Below, in pieces: positions 1-11,044 of a DNA stretch of 64,000 nucleotides (its first letter is position 1; each line of letters begins with the position of its first letter). A program made the translations under genes and the position numbers. Where the stretch lies: positions 806,001 to 870,000 of the forward strand of contig CM073193.1 in assembly GCA_037042915.1 (NCBI GenBank), in the 5' to 3' direction. Below the pieces are notes generated by a model, which was given only the letters and a program-made list of their open reading frames with translations, did no database searches and was not told the origin of the DNA. The DNA is from Auricularia sp. M13 (Eukaryota; Basidiomycota; Agaricomycetes; Auriculariales; Auriculariaceae).

Positions 1-393
1 CGATTGCGGGCTCTTCTACTAATGAGACCAACGGGTTTCGTAGCCAAGAGTTGCCGCAAACGCCGTACATCACATCACCGCAGTGCAAATCCACGCGCGT
101 CCGCTCGCACCATTTTACAGACATATGCAAACTGCTGTCAATGCTGCCGCAGGGGACTGGGCCAGCAGGTGCGCATGCGCCTCTATCATGGCGGGAAACC
201 TGAAGTAAGGCAGTCCAGTACCGGGCGTTAGGCAGTTATAATGAGGCTCAGCTCAATAAGGCTCAGTGAGCGCACATATTTGAAGTTTGGCAACTCTTTG
301 CCTTGCGCCCACCGCAAGCCTTCGTTGCTCCATCTTGCCCGTTCGCTACAATGAACGTCGCTAAAAAGGAAGCTCTCATACCCAGGGCTAGAC

Positions 394-2508
394 ATGATGG
401 TGCGTCCGGAGCATACTCTTTTGCTACGTCTGACTTCGGAGACAGCACCTCGACTACTCACGATACGCGGGTCGACATTTAACGGCGTCCCTATCAACAT
501 CACCATGTCAATCGATGAGGTGGACCACGGCGCGTCCTCCAAAATATACAAGGGCCAGATGCAGGGCGATCCACCGCTGGTAGTTGCTGTCAAAGATTTC
601 GGCGTTGTGCTAGGAAGGGTTCAGGAACAGGCGCGGTTCCCCGCTCTGGAGATACGAGCCATCCTGACATCCTTATAGTTGCTTGTTCGAGAGCTCCGTG
701 CCGCACGCGAAGTGACTCTGCGCCATCGTTTCATTCTGCCGTTTATCGGAACGGCATTCATCGGACAACACCAGGCCATCGTGTCGCCCTACATGTCGAA
801 TGGTAACCTCCTAGAGTACCTGAGGAAGCATCCAGGCGCGGACAAGGAGCGGCTGGTATGTGGTCCACGCAGTCAGCACATTCTCACAGTTTAATAGCCA
901 ATATAGATTCTGCAGGTTGCAGAAGCCGTCGACTACCTCCATACCAACGCGGGACTTGTACACGGTGACCTCAAATGTGTATGTAGTACATTCGGCGCAG
1001 CATCGGGCCTCGCTCTAACATATCTCAGACAAATGTGTTGATATCAGATCACCTCAACGCTCTCTTAGCGGATTTTGGCCTTAGTACTTTCATTGAGAAA
1101 AACAATGAAACAACCACTAACAGTGCAATACGCTCTATGAGTACGATCGCATTCACAGCTCCGGAGCTTCTCCTCGGGTTATCTGACTTGGCGGCGCCCC
1201 TACCATCTAAATCACGGGAGAGCGATGTGTATGCGTACGGCATGCTCGTCCTCGAAGTCGGTCTTCTGCTTGTGCTACATGATCAAAACTGAATACACAT
1301 CTCAGGCTGTAACGGGCCAGGTGCCGTTTGCCGGCCCGAATTCCATGGCCATAATGTGGCGTATTTGCTCTGGTCAGCATCCTTCACGACCGACCGTAAA
1401 TGGATTTGTTCGCATTAGCTCCGAGTGGTGGGAAGTCTGCCAATCTTGCTGGAAGTTCAACCCCAGTGACCGGCCTCGTATGCAACATGTCCTGCGACGT
1501 CTCGCTGTGAGTCGACCGTGCATCTGCGTATTTTGTGGAAATTGAAGGAACTATGCAGGAATCTCATCTTCTCCCTAGTGAGAGTCGTGCAACATTCGAT
1601 ATCTGCCGTGCTGATAAAACCCACAAGTGCGAAAAATCTGCCTCTCCGGTCGCGAAATGGTTCGAACTGTTGCATATATGCTATGCGGGAGACGCATCGT
1701 CTCATGTTCCGGCAAGGCAATTGAGATACTGGACATCACGTCCGGTCAGTCGCTCTTTGTTGACAAAAATCCTCCCTGTCTTCCGGCTGCTGCAGCATCC
1801 CCGAAAGGCAGCGAAATTGCTTCCTCCGCCAGAAATTACACTATTCAGCGTCGGAACACAATCTCCGGTGACCCCCTTGGCCAGCCTATGCGAGGCCACG
1901 CCGGCGACATCATATGCATTGCCTATTCCCCCGATGGGACTCGAATCGTCTCAGGATCGACTGATCGGACGATTCGTCTCTGGGACGCATGCACAGGGGA
2001 AGCAATTGGAAACCCGCTTCAAGGGCACGAAAGTTGGGTACGGTCCGTTGCATTCTCCCCTGATGGCTGCCGCATTGCATCTGCCTCGCTCGACAAAACA
2101 ATTCGTATCTGGGACACTTGGTCGGGCGAAAATTTGGCGACATTGACAGGGCATTCTGGCACCGTGACGTCTGTCTGCTATCTCCCTAATGGCAGATTCA
2201 TTGTCTCCGGGTCCTGGGACTTCACAGTCTGTATGTGGGATGCCAATAGCCTCCAGCTTGTGCACACCATGCGAGGTCATTCTGACGGGGTCCGCTCGGT
2301 CGCTGTTTCGCCATCGGGCAAACACATCGCGTCTGGCTCATGGGACAACACAATTCAAATATGGGATGCGGAAACCGCGGCGCCTGTGGGGGGCCCTTTG
2401 ACAGGGCACACAAACGAGGTGAACTCGGTTGCCTTTTCACCTGACGGGAAGAGCCTCGTGTCGGGATCATTTGACGGTACTGCGCGCATTTGGGAGCTGT
2501 TCGAGTAG
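394..2508 (+). CDS. TKL-type protein kinase fused to a WD40 propeller
   Basis: Seven exons: 394-603, 679-855, 916-978, 1029-1256, 1306-1506, 1559-1577, 1628-2508, giving 592 aa. Phases close at every junction. The N-terminal half is a kinase: a VAVK lysine, HGDLK in place of HRDLK, a DFGLS metal site and an APELL motif. The Gly-rich loop is weak, with only IYKGQ recognisable. The C-terminal half (about residue 310 onward) has six or so WD40 repeats with GH...WD pairs such as LWDA, IWDT and IWDA. A 19-nt exon joins the two halves. Kinase-WD40 fusions are common in agaricomycetes and the kinase is related to the TKL group; substrates are unknown. The first exon may not be the true start, since an upstream exon cannot be excluded. 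Confidence 0.88.
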
Positions 2509-2857
2509 CACATCATGGACGGTATGTTAGTACGCAGTCCTGACAGCATTCCTCACCGCGTTCCAGTGTCAATCTGACATGACGAAGCGCGCCCGAGCGG
2601 CAGTACGCATCGAGTTGACGTTGGTAGAAAAGGAACGCACCTCTGTATACCGCCAGAGCATCCAGTTTATCGTTAGTTCTTTCATATGACTCAGTAGAAT
2701 AGCACATGTACGAGCGACGATCTCCCAATTCGCCACAATACTTAACAGCCGTGCTCATAACAGCCGTGCTGGAAGAGCGCTGGAAGGCGTGCTGGCTACA
2801 AGAAGCGGCGTACTATTTTGTGAAATTACCAAGGGTTGTATTGCTTAGTTAAAGCAA

Positions 2858-3487
2858 TCAAAAGGAGAGCAATTCGACAGCAGAGAGCGCAAACGCGACG
2901 GTGTAACCGATCGTGCGGACAGTGTGGTGGCTATCCCACTTGAGGATGCCATTGTCCGACTCGAGGCCAATGAGACTGCCCTCCTTTTGTCCCGATGAAA
3001 CTGCAAACTCCCTATTAACCACAGCGGATCGCAATCGTAATGGCATCAATACGCACCCTCATCCTCAAGTTCCTTGAGATGGCGCGCATTGGGCCGCATG
3101 ACGAACGCCGTCCAGGGCACCATCAGCACTATGGACGCCGCTGCCGCGGCGAGTAGCTGTCGTCTGTAGACGCCCAGGAACCCGCGCCCGGACACGGGGT
3201 CGGCGTAGTAGGCGGAGACGCCGAGACACAGGCAGCAAAGCGTCGTGACGGTGTCGGTCTGCGTCTTCTCGCGCTCGTAGATGTCTGACCAGAACTTGAG
3301 CCGCGGCAGCGGGTCGAGCGTCTTGTACATCGCGGGCAGCATCACCTGCGACGTCGAGATCGCCATTCCTAAAAAGATATCAGAGACTAGACGGACTGAC
3401 CTGTGATGATAACTTGCCAGCTGCGAGTCCGAGGCCGAGCGTGCTCACGACGCGAAGCGCAGCGACGAGATGGGGCCTGGTGGACAT
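2858..3487 (-). CDS. DUF1772 / anthrone-oxygenase-like membrane protein
   Basis: Three exons on the minus strand: 3418-3487, 3057-3368, 2858-3000, giving 174 aa, the usual length for DUF1772. The start begins MSTRPHLVAALRVV and runs into a first membrane segment ending GLGLAAG. The conserved KFWSDIYE and KTQTDTVTTLCC segments follow, then a membrane stretch (AAAASIVLMVPWTAFVM) and a last one near the C-terminus (IGYTVAFALSAVELL). Intron 1 (3369-3417) must be a GC-AG intron with donor GCAAGT, because only that junction gives the correct frame. Intron 2 (3001-3056) is GT-AG. DUF1772 includes anthrone oxygenases of polyketide pathways, but no polyketide synthase is visible nearby, so the substrate is open. 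Confidence 0.85.
3369..3417 (-). other. GC-AG intron of the DUF1772 gene
   Basis: Donor GCAAGT, acceptor TTTTTAG, 49 nt. Splicing at the nearby GT dinucleotides leaves the two halves of the protein out of frame or gives an intron of about 28 nt. The GC donor restores the expected LAAG-MAISTSQ junction. Confidence 0.75.
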
Positions 3488-3537
3488 ACTGGCGGTTTTT
3501 TCGTGACAGTGCGAGGGTCGCGGGGCCGCTTTAAACC

Positions 3538-4215
3538 GTCTGCATCGAGGTGACGGGCCGTCGAGAGTCAGGACGTCATGGAACGCGTCATGGCGTCGGG
3601 CGGAAGGCGTTTCCCATTAGGCGCCGGTGGCTGCAAGCTGAACCACCAAGTCGGCGCCGAATAGCAGGAGGATGATCATAAGCAAAGAGTTGCAGCGAGA
3701 GACTCAGCTCCTCCATGCATTGTCCAAAGGCGCCGGGCTCATCCGATAGTATCCCAGCCACCGTGGCCCCGCCCGGCTCCCTGCCGCGCAAATCGCGTCC
3801 TCCACCGCGCTCGCCAACCGCAGCAACACGCCCCGGATCCAAGCCGAGCCCATCAGCGCGAGCACCAATTGCAACTGCATACTGCTTGGCTCGTCCCCGG
3901 GAGTATCCCGCCTGCGCGGCGGTCGGCGACGCATGCGGGACGTCCGCTGGCGTGAGCAACCCTTCGACGGGGACGCCGTAGGGCAGCATCAATGCCATCC
4001 TCGCGCGTTGCGTGCTGGCAGAGCACCAGCGCATCCCGGTAGGTGGGTCGCGGACCCCGAGCGCGGCGAGAACCCGTCGTTGCGTGCCAAGCACACCGCC
4101 CTCCGGCCGGCGTTGTCGATGTCGCGCTGCACGTGTTCGAGCCAGCAGATACGCGTGTTGTCGAGCTCGGCGGGGTACGAGAAAAGTCGGCGCGCCCATT
4201 GGTAAGGAATTTTAC
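3538..4215. other. GC-rich stretch, possibly decayed coding sequence
   Basis: Long overlapping open frames occur on both strands. On the minus strand, coding-like segments appear in three different frames (LDNTRICWLEHVQRDIDNAG, then LPYGVPVEGLLTPADVPH, then LQLVLALMGSAWIRGVLL). This looks like a gene that has lost its frame, or one with introns I could not place. I recognise no family. Confidence 0.3.
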
Positions 4216-5215
4216 ACGGCAGACCAGACAGGCAACAGGTGACGCAGAATCTGGCTTTCTACCAAGAACTCTAGCGGGTTTGAGTCCCAGGTCGCCAAAA
4301 GATCAAACGGGTCAGACCCGCTGCAGCTCTGCCAGCTACAAGAGCGGCGCAGAGGGTAGCTACGAACCAAAGGCCGGATTACCATGAAGGCTGCGACCAG
4401 AAGAACTCATCGACTTAGGCGTCAGTTTATAGCAAGCCTCCAAATCCAAACCCGCGTCGAACACCGGTGCCCACTAGTCATTGTTTTAACGCGGTGGGCT
4501 TATCGGTTGGTCAACATGACCGGCCCTAAAGTAACTCGCTCCGGCCGGGCCGTTCAGCCTGGTTCCGCGCCTGAGCACAGTGCTTTCTCCGCATCTTCCA
4601 ACACATGCAGCCTGGGGCTCATATGTTATATAATGAAGATATGCTGCCACCCAAGAAGTCTAAAATAAAATTTGAGTTATTGAACAAGAGTATTATAATG
4701 TCATGTAACTTGAGGCACACCTTCAACCAGATTGTACCGTTCTGTACAACTTGCCACTGCTCTGGCTCCATAACGTAGCTGTACACCCGTGCTGTATCTC
4801 TTATAGTGAAAACAATGTTCTGGCTGCGAGGTAAAGCCTTGGCTGCTCGAGTATACAACGCGACTCCGCAGCAAGACGCGTGTCGTCACGCGTGTAATAA
4901 GGCGGAAGATCTTCGGAACAGCACCAATCAGTAAGCTCGGCCATTTAGAAGTAGACGCTATACAGCGACCCCGCCCGCACCGCCGGAAGAGGGGTCGCTG
5001 TTAAGACGTCGCTCTCAGGTAGACTAGGTGCCCACTGCCTGTGCATGCGCGTGCGAAGAAAGAGCTCATAAGGACGCCGTATTCGTCCGCTAGATTGTCA
5101 TCGAGAGCTGTAAGCCATCGGCAGTCTGATTTGTGAAGCCGAACTCGAGGCTGGAGAAGGAAAGTTTGAGGAAAGTGGACACCAGTAAATAAACTCCGAT
5201 TCGGACCCTTGTCAC
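4216..5215. other. no recognisable gene
   Basis: About 1 kb without a convincing reading frame. A short segment near 4275 reads like a tRNA B box, but no paired arms or A box could be found around it. Confidence 0.4.
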
Positions 5216-5711
5216 CAGTGTTGCATGGAAAGGCCTTTCCCTTAGCAAGGCCTTGGCCTTAGCAAGTCTTACATGAAAGGCTTACCATTTTCTCCGGATG
5301 GCAAGAAAGCCTTAAATGGCCTTAATAATCCGGACCGGATGCAGTCAGATCTGGATGCAAGTTTTACGGTTTGACTTCAAGCTCGCCAAGTTACAGCTCT
5401 TGTACTTAGTGCACGTTCTGCTGTCTTTGAGCAGCCATGGTCTACTTGACTACAGACCTATGGGCCGATTTCAGACGACGGTGACCTCGAGCAGTCTGGA
5501 GATGACTACAGTGGGTGAGAATATGCCACATTGCCGAATCGTTGTACCCGACACTAATACAACTGCAATGTCGGTAGCATATGAATTATGTTATTTCCAA
5601 GCATGGAGTCTGTAGTTAAGCCTTACAAAGCCCTTAATATTAAGGCCTTAATCATGGCTAAGGCTTAGCGATGCGAGAGGTCGAGTTTAAGGCCTTGATA
5701 TGCAACACTGA
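5216..5711. mobile_element. hAT-like MITE with 8-bp target duplication
   Basis: The element begins CAGTGTTGCAT and ends ATGCAACACTG(A). The 21-bp terminal inverted repeats differ at about three positions and run into AAGGCCT. An 8-bp direct repeat, cttgtcac, flanks it at 5208-5215 and 5712-5719. Eight-bp duplications and CAGTG ends are typical of hAT elements. The interior is rich in AAGGCCTT-like words and encodes nothing. One base at the 3' edge (5711) lies between the inverted repeat and the target duplication. Confidence 0.78.
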
Positions 5712-5882
5712 CTTGTCACCGAACCTTGTCCGCAAACACCGTCTCGTCGACGAAAATGGGGTGCGGATCCGCATCTCAGTTAGAATTACAAGATTACTTG
5801 TCACCGAACCTTGTCCGCAAACACCGTCTCGTCGACGAAAATGGGGTGCGGATCCGCATCTCAGTTAGAATTACAAGATTAC
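5711..5882. repeat. 85-bp perfect tandem duplication
   Basis: The unit starting acttgtcaccgaacc at 5711 is repeated from 5796. The two 85-bp units look identical base for base. The array starts exactly at the 3' edge of the hAT-like MITE and includes its 3' target duplication, so the duplication most simply followed the insertion. Confidence 0.9.
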
Positions 5883-5967
5883 AACAAGTGCGTAGACGCG
5901 GCGGCGGGACTTCTAGCCAATCCTGAGTGTAATTAAAAGGGCTCACCTTGCAATTGCAGGACATCTG

Positions 5968-8900
5968 CTAAATCTCCCCAGCGTCGGCGACGGCGCTCAT
6001 CTGCGTATGGCATTTATCCTGGACGTCTGCAGTACTCGTGGCCGCTGCTTCCCATGACGAAAGGAATGCAACCATCTCATCCTGCTCCTCCTTCACTGCC
6101 AGTTCGAGTGGCGTGCAGCCAGAATCGTCACGAGCTGCAATGGATGCCCCGTGGGCTAGCAGTATACGTGCGATTTCAACATGACCCCGCCGTGCTGCAG
6201 CATGCAAGGCTGTGGATCCATCGTTAAGCCTGTGCATGACGTTGCTTCCCCTGGTCAAAAGGAGAGAGCACGATGCAAGATGTCCCGAAAATACAGAGTC
6301 AAATAGTGGGGTAAAATGTAGGTGATTATTTGCCTCAAGGGCGGCACCGTGCTCAAGCAGCAATCCAATGATCTCTTCGCAGCCGTTGCGAGCCGCGTAG
6401 TGAAGTGGCGTATCCAAATTCAGGTCCGTAGCGTCGAGCGGCGCGCCAGATATGATGAGCACACGTGCAGTGTCATAATGTTTTTGCCAGACTGCAAGAT
6501 GCAACGCGGTGCGGTCTTGCAGACCACCGTAGGCGCGGATGTTGCTTCCCTTGGCCAAAAGGAAGGAGCAGACATCTGCTTTCCCCGAAAATGCAGCCTC
6601 ACATAGAGGAGTGCCGCCGTGAACGTCAGTCAAGTCGATCAATGGATGGCGGCGCTCCTTCGGTCGTGTGGCGGCGTGGATGTACCTAGCCATTGCATTG
6701 TTATGCGACGGTCCCAGCAGTTGCGGCCAGACGGGTCCGGCGTTGAGCTTGTACTGAGCAAGAAACCATTCGACGAGGTGTAGCGGTCCTGAAGCGCAGG
6801 CACGGTGGAACGGGGTGCTGCCTCGTTTGTTTCTGAAGACGAAGAGCTCCGTGAGTGAGGGGGGTGCCGGCGTAAGGTACCTCGTCAGGAACTCTGCTCC
6901 ATTGAGGCGGTCCTCCACGCGACCGATGATATGCCGAACCCATTGGTATTTAGCACCATCGGTGAGCTTGAGCGACATCTTTCTTTCCAAGATGGTCAAG
7001 CAAATGCGCAGCCACGTCGTGTGGGCCATCCCGTCATTGAACGCATAGAGAGGAACCAGAGATTTGTCGGATTTCTTCCTACAGTCTTCCGACTGAAGGT
7101 ACTCCACAGCAGAGAGATGGTTGAAACGGACGACCTTGCCGTGCTCAGCGTCGTCCGTAATCTGCAGAAAGGCCGGCAGATATGAGAGGATCAGAACCTC
7201 AGGGTCGGGCATGATATCCGGTAGAGACTCGTGAGGAAGGAGGAGTCTTTGGAAGGGCGGGTTCGTCTGAGGCGAGGTGTCCAGAGGCGGAAATGCGAAA
7301 GAGAGGAGAAGCTCAGAAACCTCGTGGGGAGACATGCTTCTGGGAGATAATGCAACACATTGCAGAACGTGCGCCGCGGGATTCGCCACGAATTTCGAGT
7401 CAGTGAAGCCCTCGAGAATCATGCGATACGTGTCGTGGATTGTAACGGGGACTTCGTTAAGCATCTTATCGACCGAGCGCGGGAGGGCCTTTCGCATCTG
7501 ATCGAGCTGAAGGGAGACCCAAAGGAACCTGCGCGGGTTAAGACCAGGGTAGATCTGATTAACAATGCTACTCGCATGCCACCGGACTTTTGCTTGAGTA
7601 GTGTCGCGACATTGTTCTTCTGTTGGTTGGACCATACGGGAAACTTTCCTGGCGTGTAGAGTTGCGCATAGATGAAACGGTTGATTGCCTTCTGGTGGTG
7701 AACGCTGTTGTTCAGATGCAGCCTATGCGTAGCGAATTTCCTCATGAATTGGACCAAGTCGTTGTTTTCGTTGCGACTAGTGACGATGATGCGAGCCTTT
7801 GTGCCCCGGAGTCGCTCGAGAAGGGGGACTACGGTCTCCCACTGCTGACGTACTTCGAGACACTCGTCGAGCGCATCGATGGCGACGATCCATGGTCGGG
7901 AATTGAGCATCGCTATCGCCGCGTCACGAAGGACCTCCTCGGACGCCTGCATCTCTAGTCCCCTCTCGTGAGCGAGCAGGAGTTCCGAAGGATACGCATG
8001 CAAGCGGTTCCCCAGCTGATAAACAAGCGCGGCGAGGAAGTCTCGGAGCCTCGGTTGCTGCGCCTGGTTGCGCATGTCAAAGTGAAAGAAGACTCGTTCC
8101 TCCGGCTGCAAATGATCGATAATTGCCGAACTATGGACGCGGTGTGGTCAGCAGATGAAGGCGAATGGAGATGAATCACTTACAGAAGGACGCTCTTTCC
8201 GCATCCCGCTGTGCGGGATACATGAGTAAGCCTTATATCATTTGGTGGAATGCATACATACGGCTCGAGGAAACCCAGTAAACGCCTGCCTCTCCGCTAT
8301 TCCAAGCAAGAAAACTCTTCCCCTTCAAGAACCAGCGCGGTTCTCCGACGCATCGTTTCAGAAGCTGACGTTGTCGACCTTCAAATGCGGGATCGACTCC
8401 TAGCCATTGTCGGAGGTCACGCGTATCTACATACTTGCAGTCAGGATTATGGACGCTGTAAACTGCAACTCGGAGGGCGTACCGGCAACCTCCTTCAAGT
8501 GCGCCGTATTGGCAGCAACGACTCCAAGAACCTGCCCATCGGCGCGGATGCAGTCCGAGACAGCCTTGATATGCGCGTCGAGGTCATTCACTTGTGCGGC
8601 AACACCGACGACTAGATGTCCCACGATCAAGTTAGACCGAAGAAAGCAACTTGAAAGCAACACTACGACTCAGCGCACCTGCGACATTCTTCAAGTCGCC
8701 CACCTCAGCAGCAACGACGCCCAACCTATCTCCTTCAATATTCACACGGTCGGCGACGGCCTTGACGTGGCCCGCGAGATCGTCGACCTTGCTCCCCGTG
8801 GCCATCTTGGAGGAGATCTCGGAGATGCCGGCGTTGGTCGAGAAGCCCAAGGCCAGCTACGAAATGTTGAGCGATAGGTCAACCAGATACGCAAAGGGCA

Positions 8901-10189
8901 TACATTAAGTTCGCCTTTGGCTTCGTCTAACGCACGCTTCTCGTCGGCGATGATTTGCGAGACCGTGGCCACAGCGATAAAGCGCTTGAGAGAGGGCGCG
9001 GCTCTGACGAGATACAGACGAATCACCGTGCGCAAAAGCAGCCTACAGGATAGCAGTAAGACAGCGCTAGTAATACGGCCATGCCGATCGAGAAGCGTAC
9101 CGCACGAGCTTGCGCACTTGCTCGTTCAATGTGGCGCCAACGTGGACATCAGGCGCGTAATTCTTGCGTATCACATCCGACAGAGACTCGATTGTCGATT
9201 GAAGACTCTCGAGATTATCTTTGGAGGCATTGAAGCTCTACCCGTCTCCGTTGAGGAGAACAAGCCTTTCCAGAGAGCCTGAGACATGCGTACCTCGTAA
9301 TGGTTGACCATCTGAAGGACCGTTTGCGCCATCGCCTTGATTGGAATAGGGCCCATGTTGTGGACCGCAACGCCGTCTGTCGCATTGACCGTTCCACCCA
9401 GCAGCACCTTGATACCGTCGAACAACGTGACTGTCAAGGAGATCCGCTTGCTGGCCCAAACACTGTCAACACCGGGATATCGACGCGGGCAGAGCGACAC
9501 GACATACCCGAGCTCCGACGTGTCTCTTTTCCAAGCGGACGGCTGGGGGAATGTCAGGACAGCTTTGCTCTCGACCAGCAGGCTGCAGCCGTTCTGTATC
9601 TGGTGGGGTTTATGATCAGCATGACCGTATCGGATGGCAGGTGTTCTGACCTGAAGCAGGTCGCGAAGTGCCTCGCAGGCTTTCAGGCAGTCTCCCAGCA
9701 ATACTTTCGCGTCGCGCCACTTGGTCAACCTTGAAACATAGGACATCTTCTGGTACGTCTTCATATCGGCCGCACACTGCGCGAAGAGGCTGAATATTGC
9801 GAGTGAGCGTGGGAACAGTTCACAGGCCAAAATCCGATGCTTACTTCGCTGCAATGTCAACCACTGGCTGCGCGAATACAGGAAGATCGACGAGGGAAAG
9901 GTTGGCGCAGCTAGCGCATACGGCGGTCGCGATATCTCCCGCCGTAACGCTCAGCTGCTGCGACGCGGTTTTGTAGACTTCCATGGCCTTGATAGAATTC
10001 GTCAGTACCCGCGCGAACTATGTATATGCATGTGCTTACTCGAGCGGTTGCTTCGAGCTGGGCCGCTGCGTCTTTCAGCCTGACCGCATCCTGCGGAAGC
10101 GTCGCAGAGCTAGTCGTGGCGTGCGAACTCTGAGGGGCGGACGACATGGCTGTCTCGGTCAGAGAGAGCTGTGGCACAGCCAATGTCAA
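5968..10189 (-). CDS. NACHT-ankyrin NLR-type protein
   Basis: Thirteen minus-strand exons: 10040-10189, 9845-9987, 9651-9789, 9508-9599, 9294-9462, 9101-9237, 8904-9042, 8679-8856, 8483-8611, 8262-8426, 8184-8208, 7572-8130, 5968-7528; about 1,190 aa. All phases close except the last junction. Order: helical N-terminus with coiled-coil-like repeats (GVVAAEVGDLKNVA, then GVVAANTAHLKEVA), a P-loop (SSPGCGKSVLL), the NACHT core with IVAIDALDE as Walker B and IIVTSR as sensor, a winged-helix-like stretch, then six or seven ankyrin repeats (TPLHYAARNG, TALHAAARRG). The P-loop core sits on a 25-nt exon. After KSGGM the frame slips by one: the best intron (7529-7571) leaves an extra base, and an intron starting at GTCCGG (7529-7587) would fix the frame but remove the SGGM motif. 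This may be a lesion or an assembly error. Such proteins act in fungal non-self recognition. Confidence 0.85.
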
Positions 10190-11044
10190 TGGCTCGACGG
10201 TTGCAATATTCGGGAAAGTACAGAACTCGGAGAGCTGAAGCCGATGTCACGTAGAGCCTGTGCCAATCAAGTCGGAGGGGGCTCTGCGGCGCCGGTATCT
10301 CGGGGTAGTCCTTCGCTGCGCACGCTGAGCACAGCGTCACATACAGCGGTCAAGGCGTCCAAGAACGCGTGAAAGTACGGGGTCACAAGCTCATTCACGC
10401 ACACTGCGCCACGCGGGTGACGCGAGGTCGGGGTAGCAAAGCCGCGGCGCCTGTAGCGCCATCGGAATCCTTGGGTGCAAACAAACTGCCGAGTAGGATA
10501 ACGAAAGAGACCTTGGTCAGTGTAGAGCCACGGTAAGCAAACTGTGCGGACCGCTGGAACGACAGTGAGCAAAAGGAAAGGAAAGGCGGCCCGATGCGCC
10601 TTTGATGTACATCTATGAAGACACTCGCTCTGGGGGCAAGCGTCAGGGCGACCGGCTGCAGTATGGCCATAGAGTGGGCAGATTCTGCTAGGGTTAGATG
10701 CAGGGCACAGCAACTTGGTTCCCTGGGAAATTAGGCAGCGCAGCACAGACAAGACGAGCATAGCGAATCTTAGCGAGTCGTGTTCGACCCAGCCGACAAC
10801 CACAGCCCGAGACGGCGCCGAGTTATGTGCGCGCATACTGGCTGCATAAACCGAGAGTAGCGCGCAAGTAAATCAAAAACTAAATTCGCCGTTCAGGCGG
10901 AACGCGTGTGTGCAAAGCAGGTAGGTAGGTAGGTAGGTAGATTCGGAGCTGACGGGCCCTTCTGGACTGCCTCCGCTGGTTGAGCGCCATCGCGGCAACT
11001 CGCGGTCCACAGGCTCTCAGATCTTATTATTAACCCTGAGCTCG
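10190..11044. other. intergenic stretch with a GGTA microsatellite
   Basis: No convincing gene was seen. A short tetranucleotide run (about five GGTA units) lies at 10919-10940. The stretch separates the divergent NACHT-ankyrin and lipoate ligase genes, so it should hold both promoters. Confidence 0.5.

Noticed and set aside
3588-4199. 203-codon minus-strand frame as a single gene
   Set aside because: Coding-like signal jumps between frames; the long frame is a by-product of high GC content, so it is listed only as possible decayed coding sequence.
4262-4300. tRNA gene suggested by GGGTTTGAGTCCCAG
   Set aside because: Only three T-stem pairs form and there is no A box or acceptor stem.
10267-10836. 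189-codon minus-strand gene upstream of the NACHT-ankyrin start
   Set aside because: No motif, no splice support, and overlapping frames of similar length on both strands.
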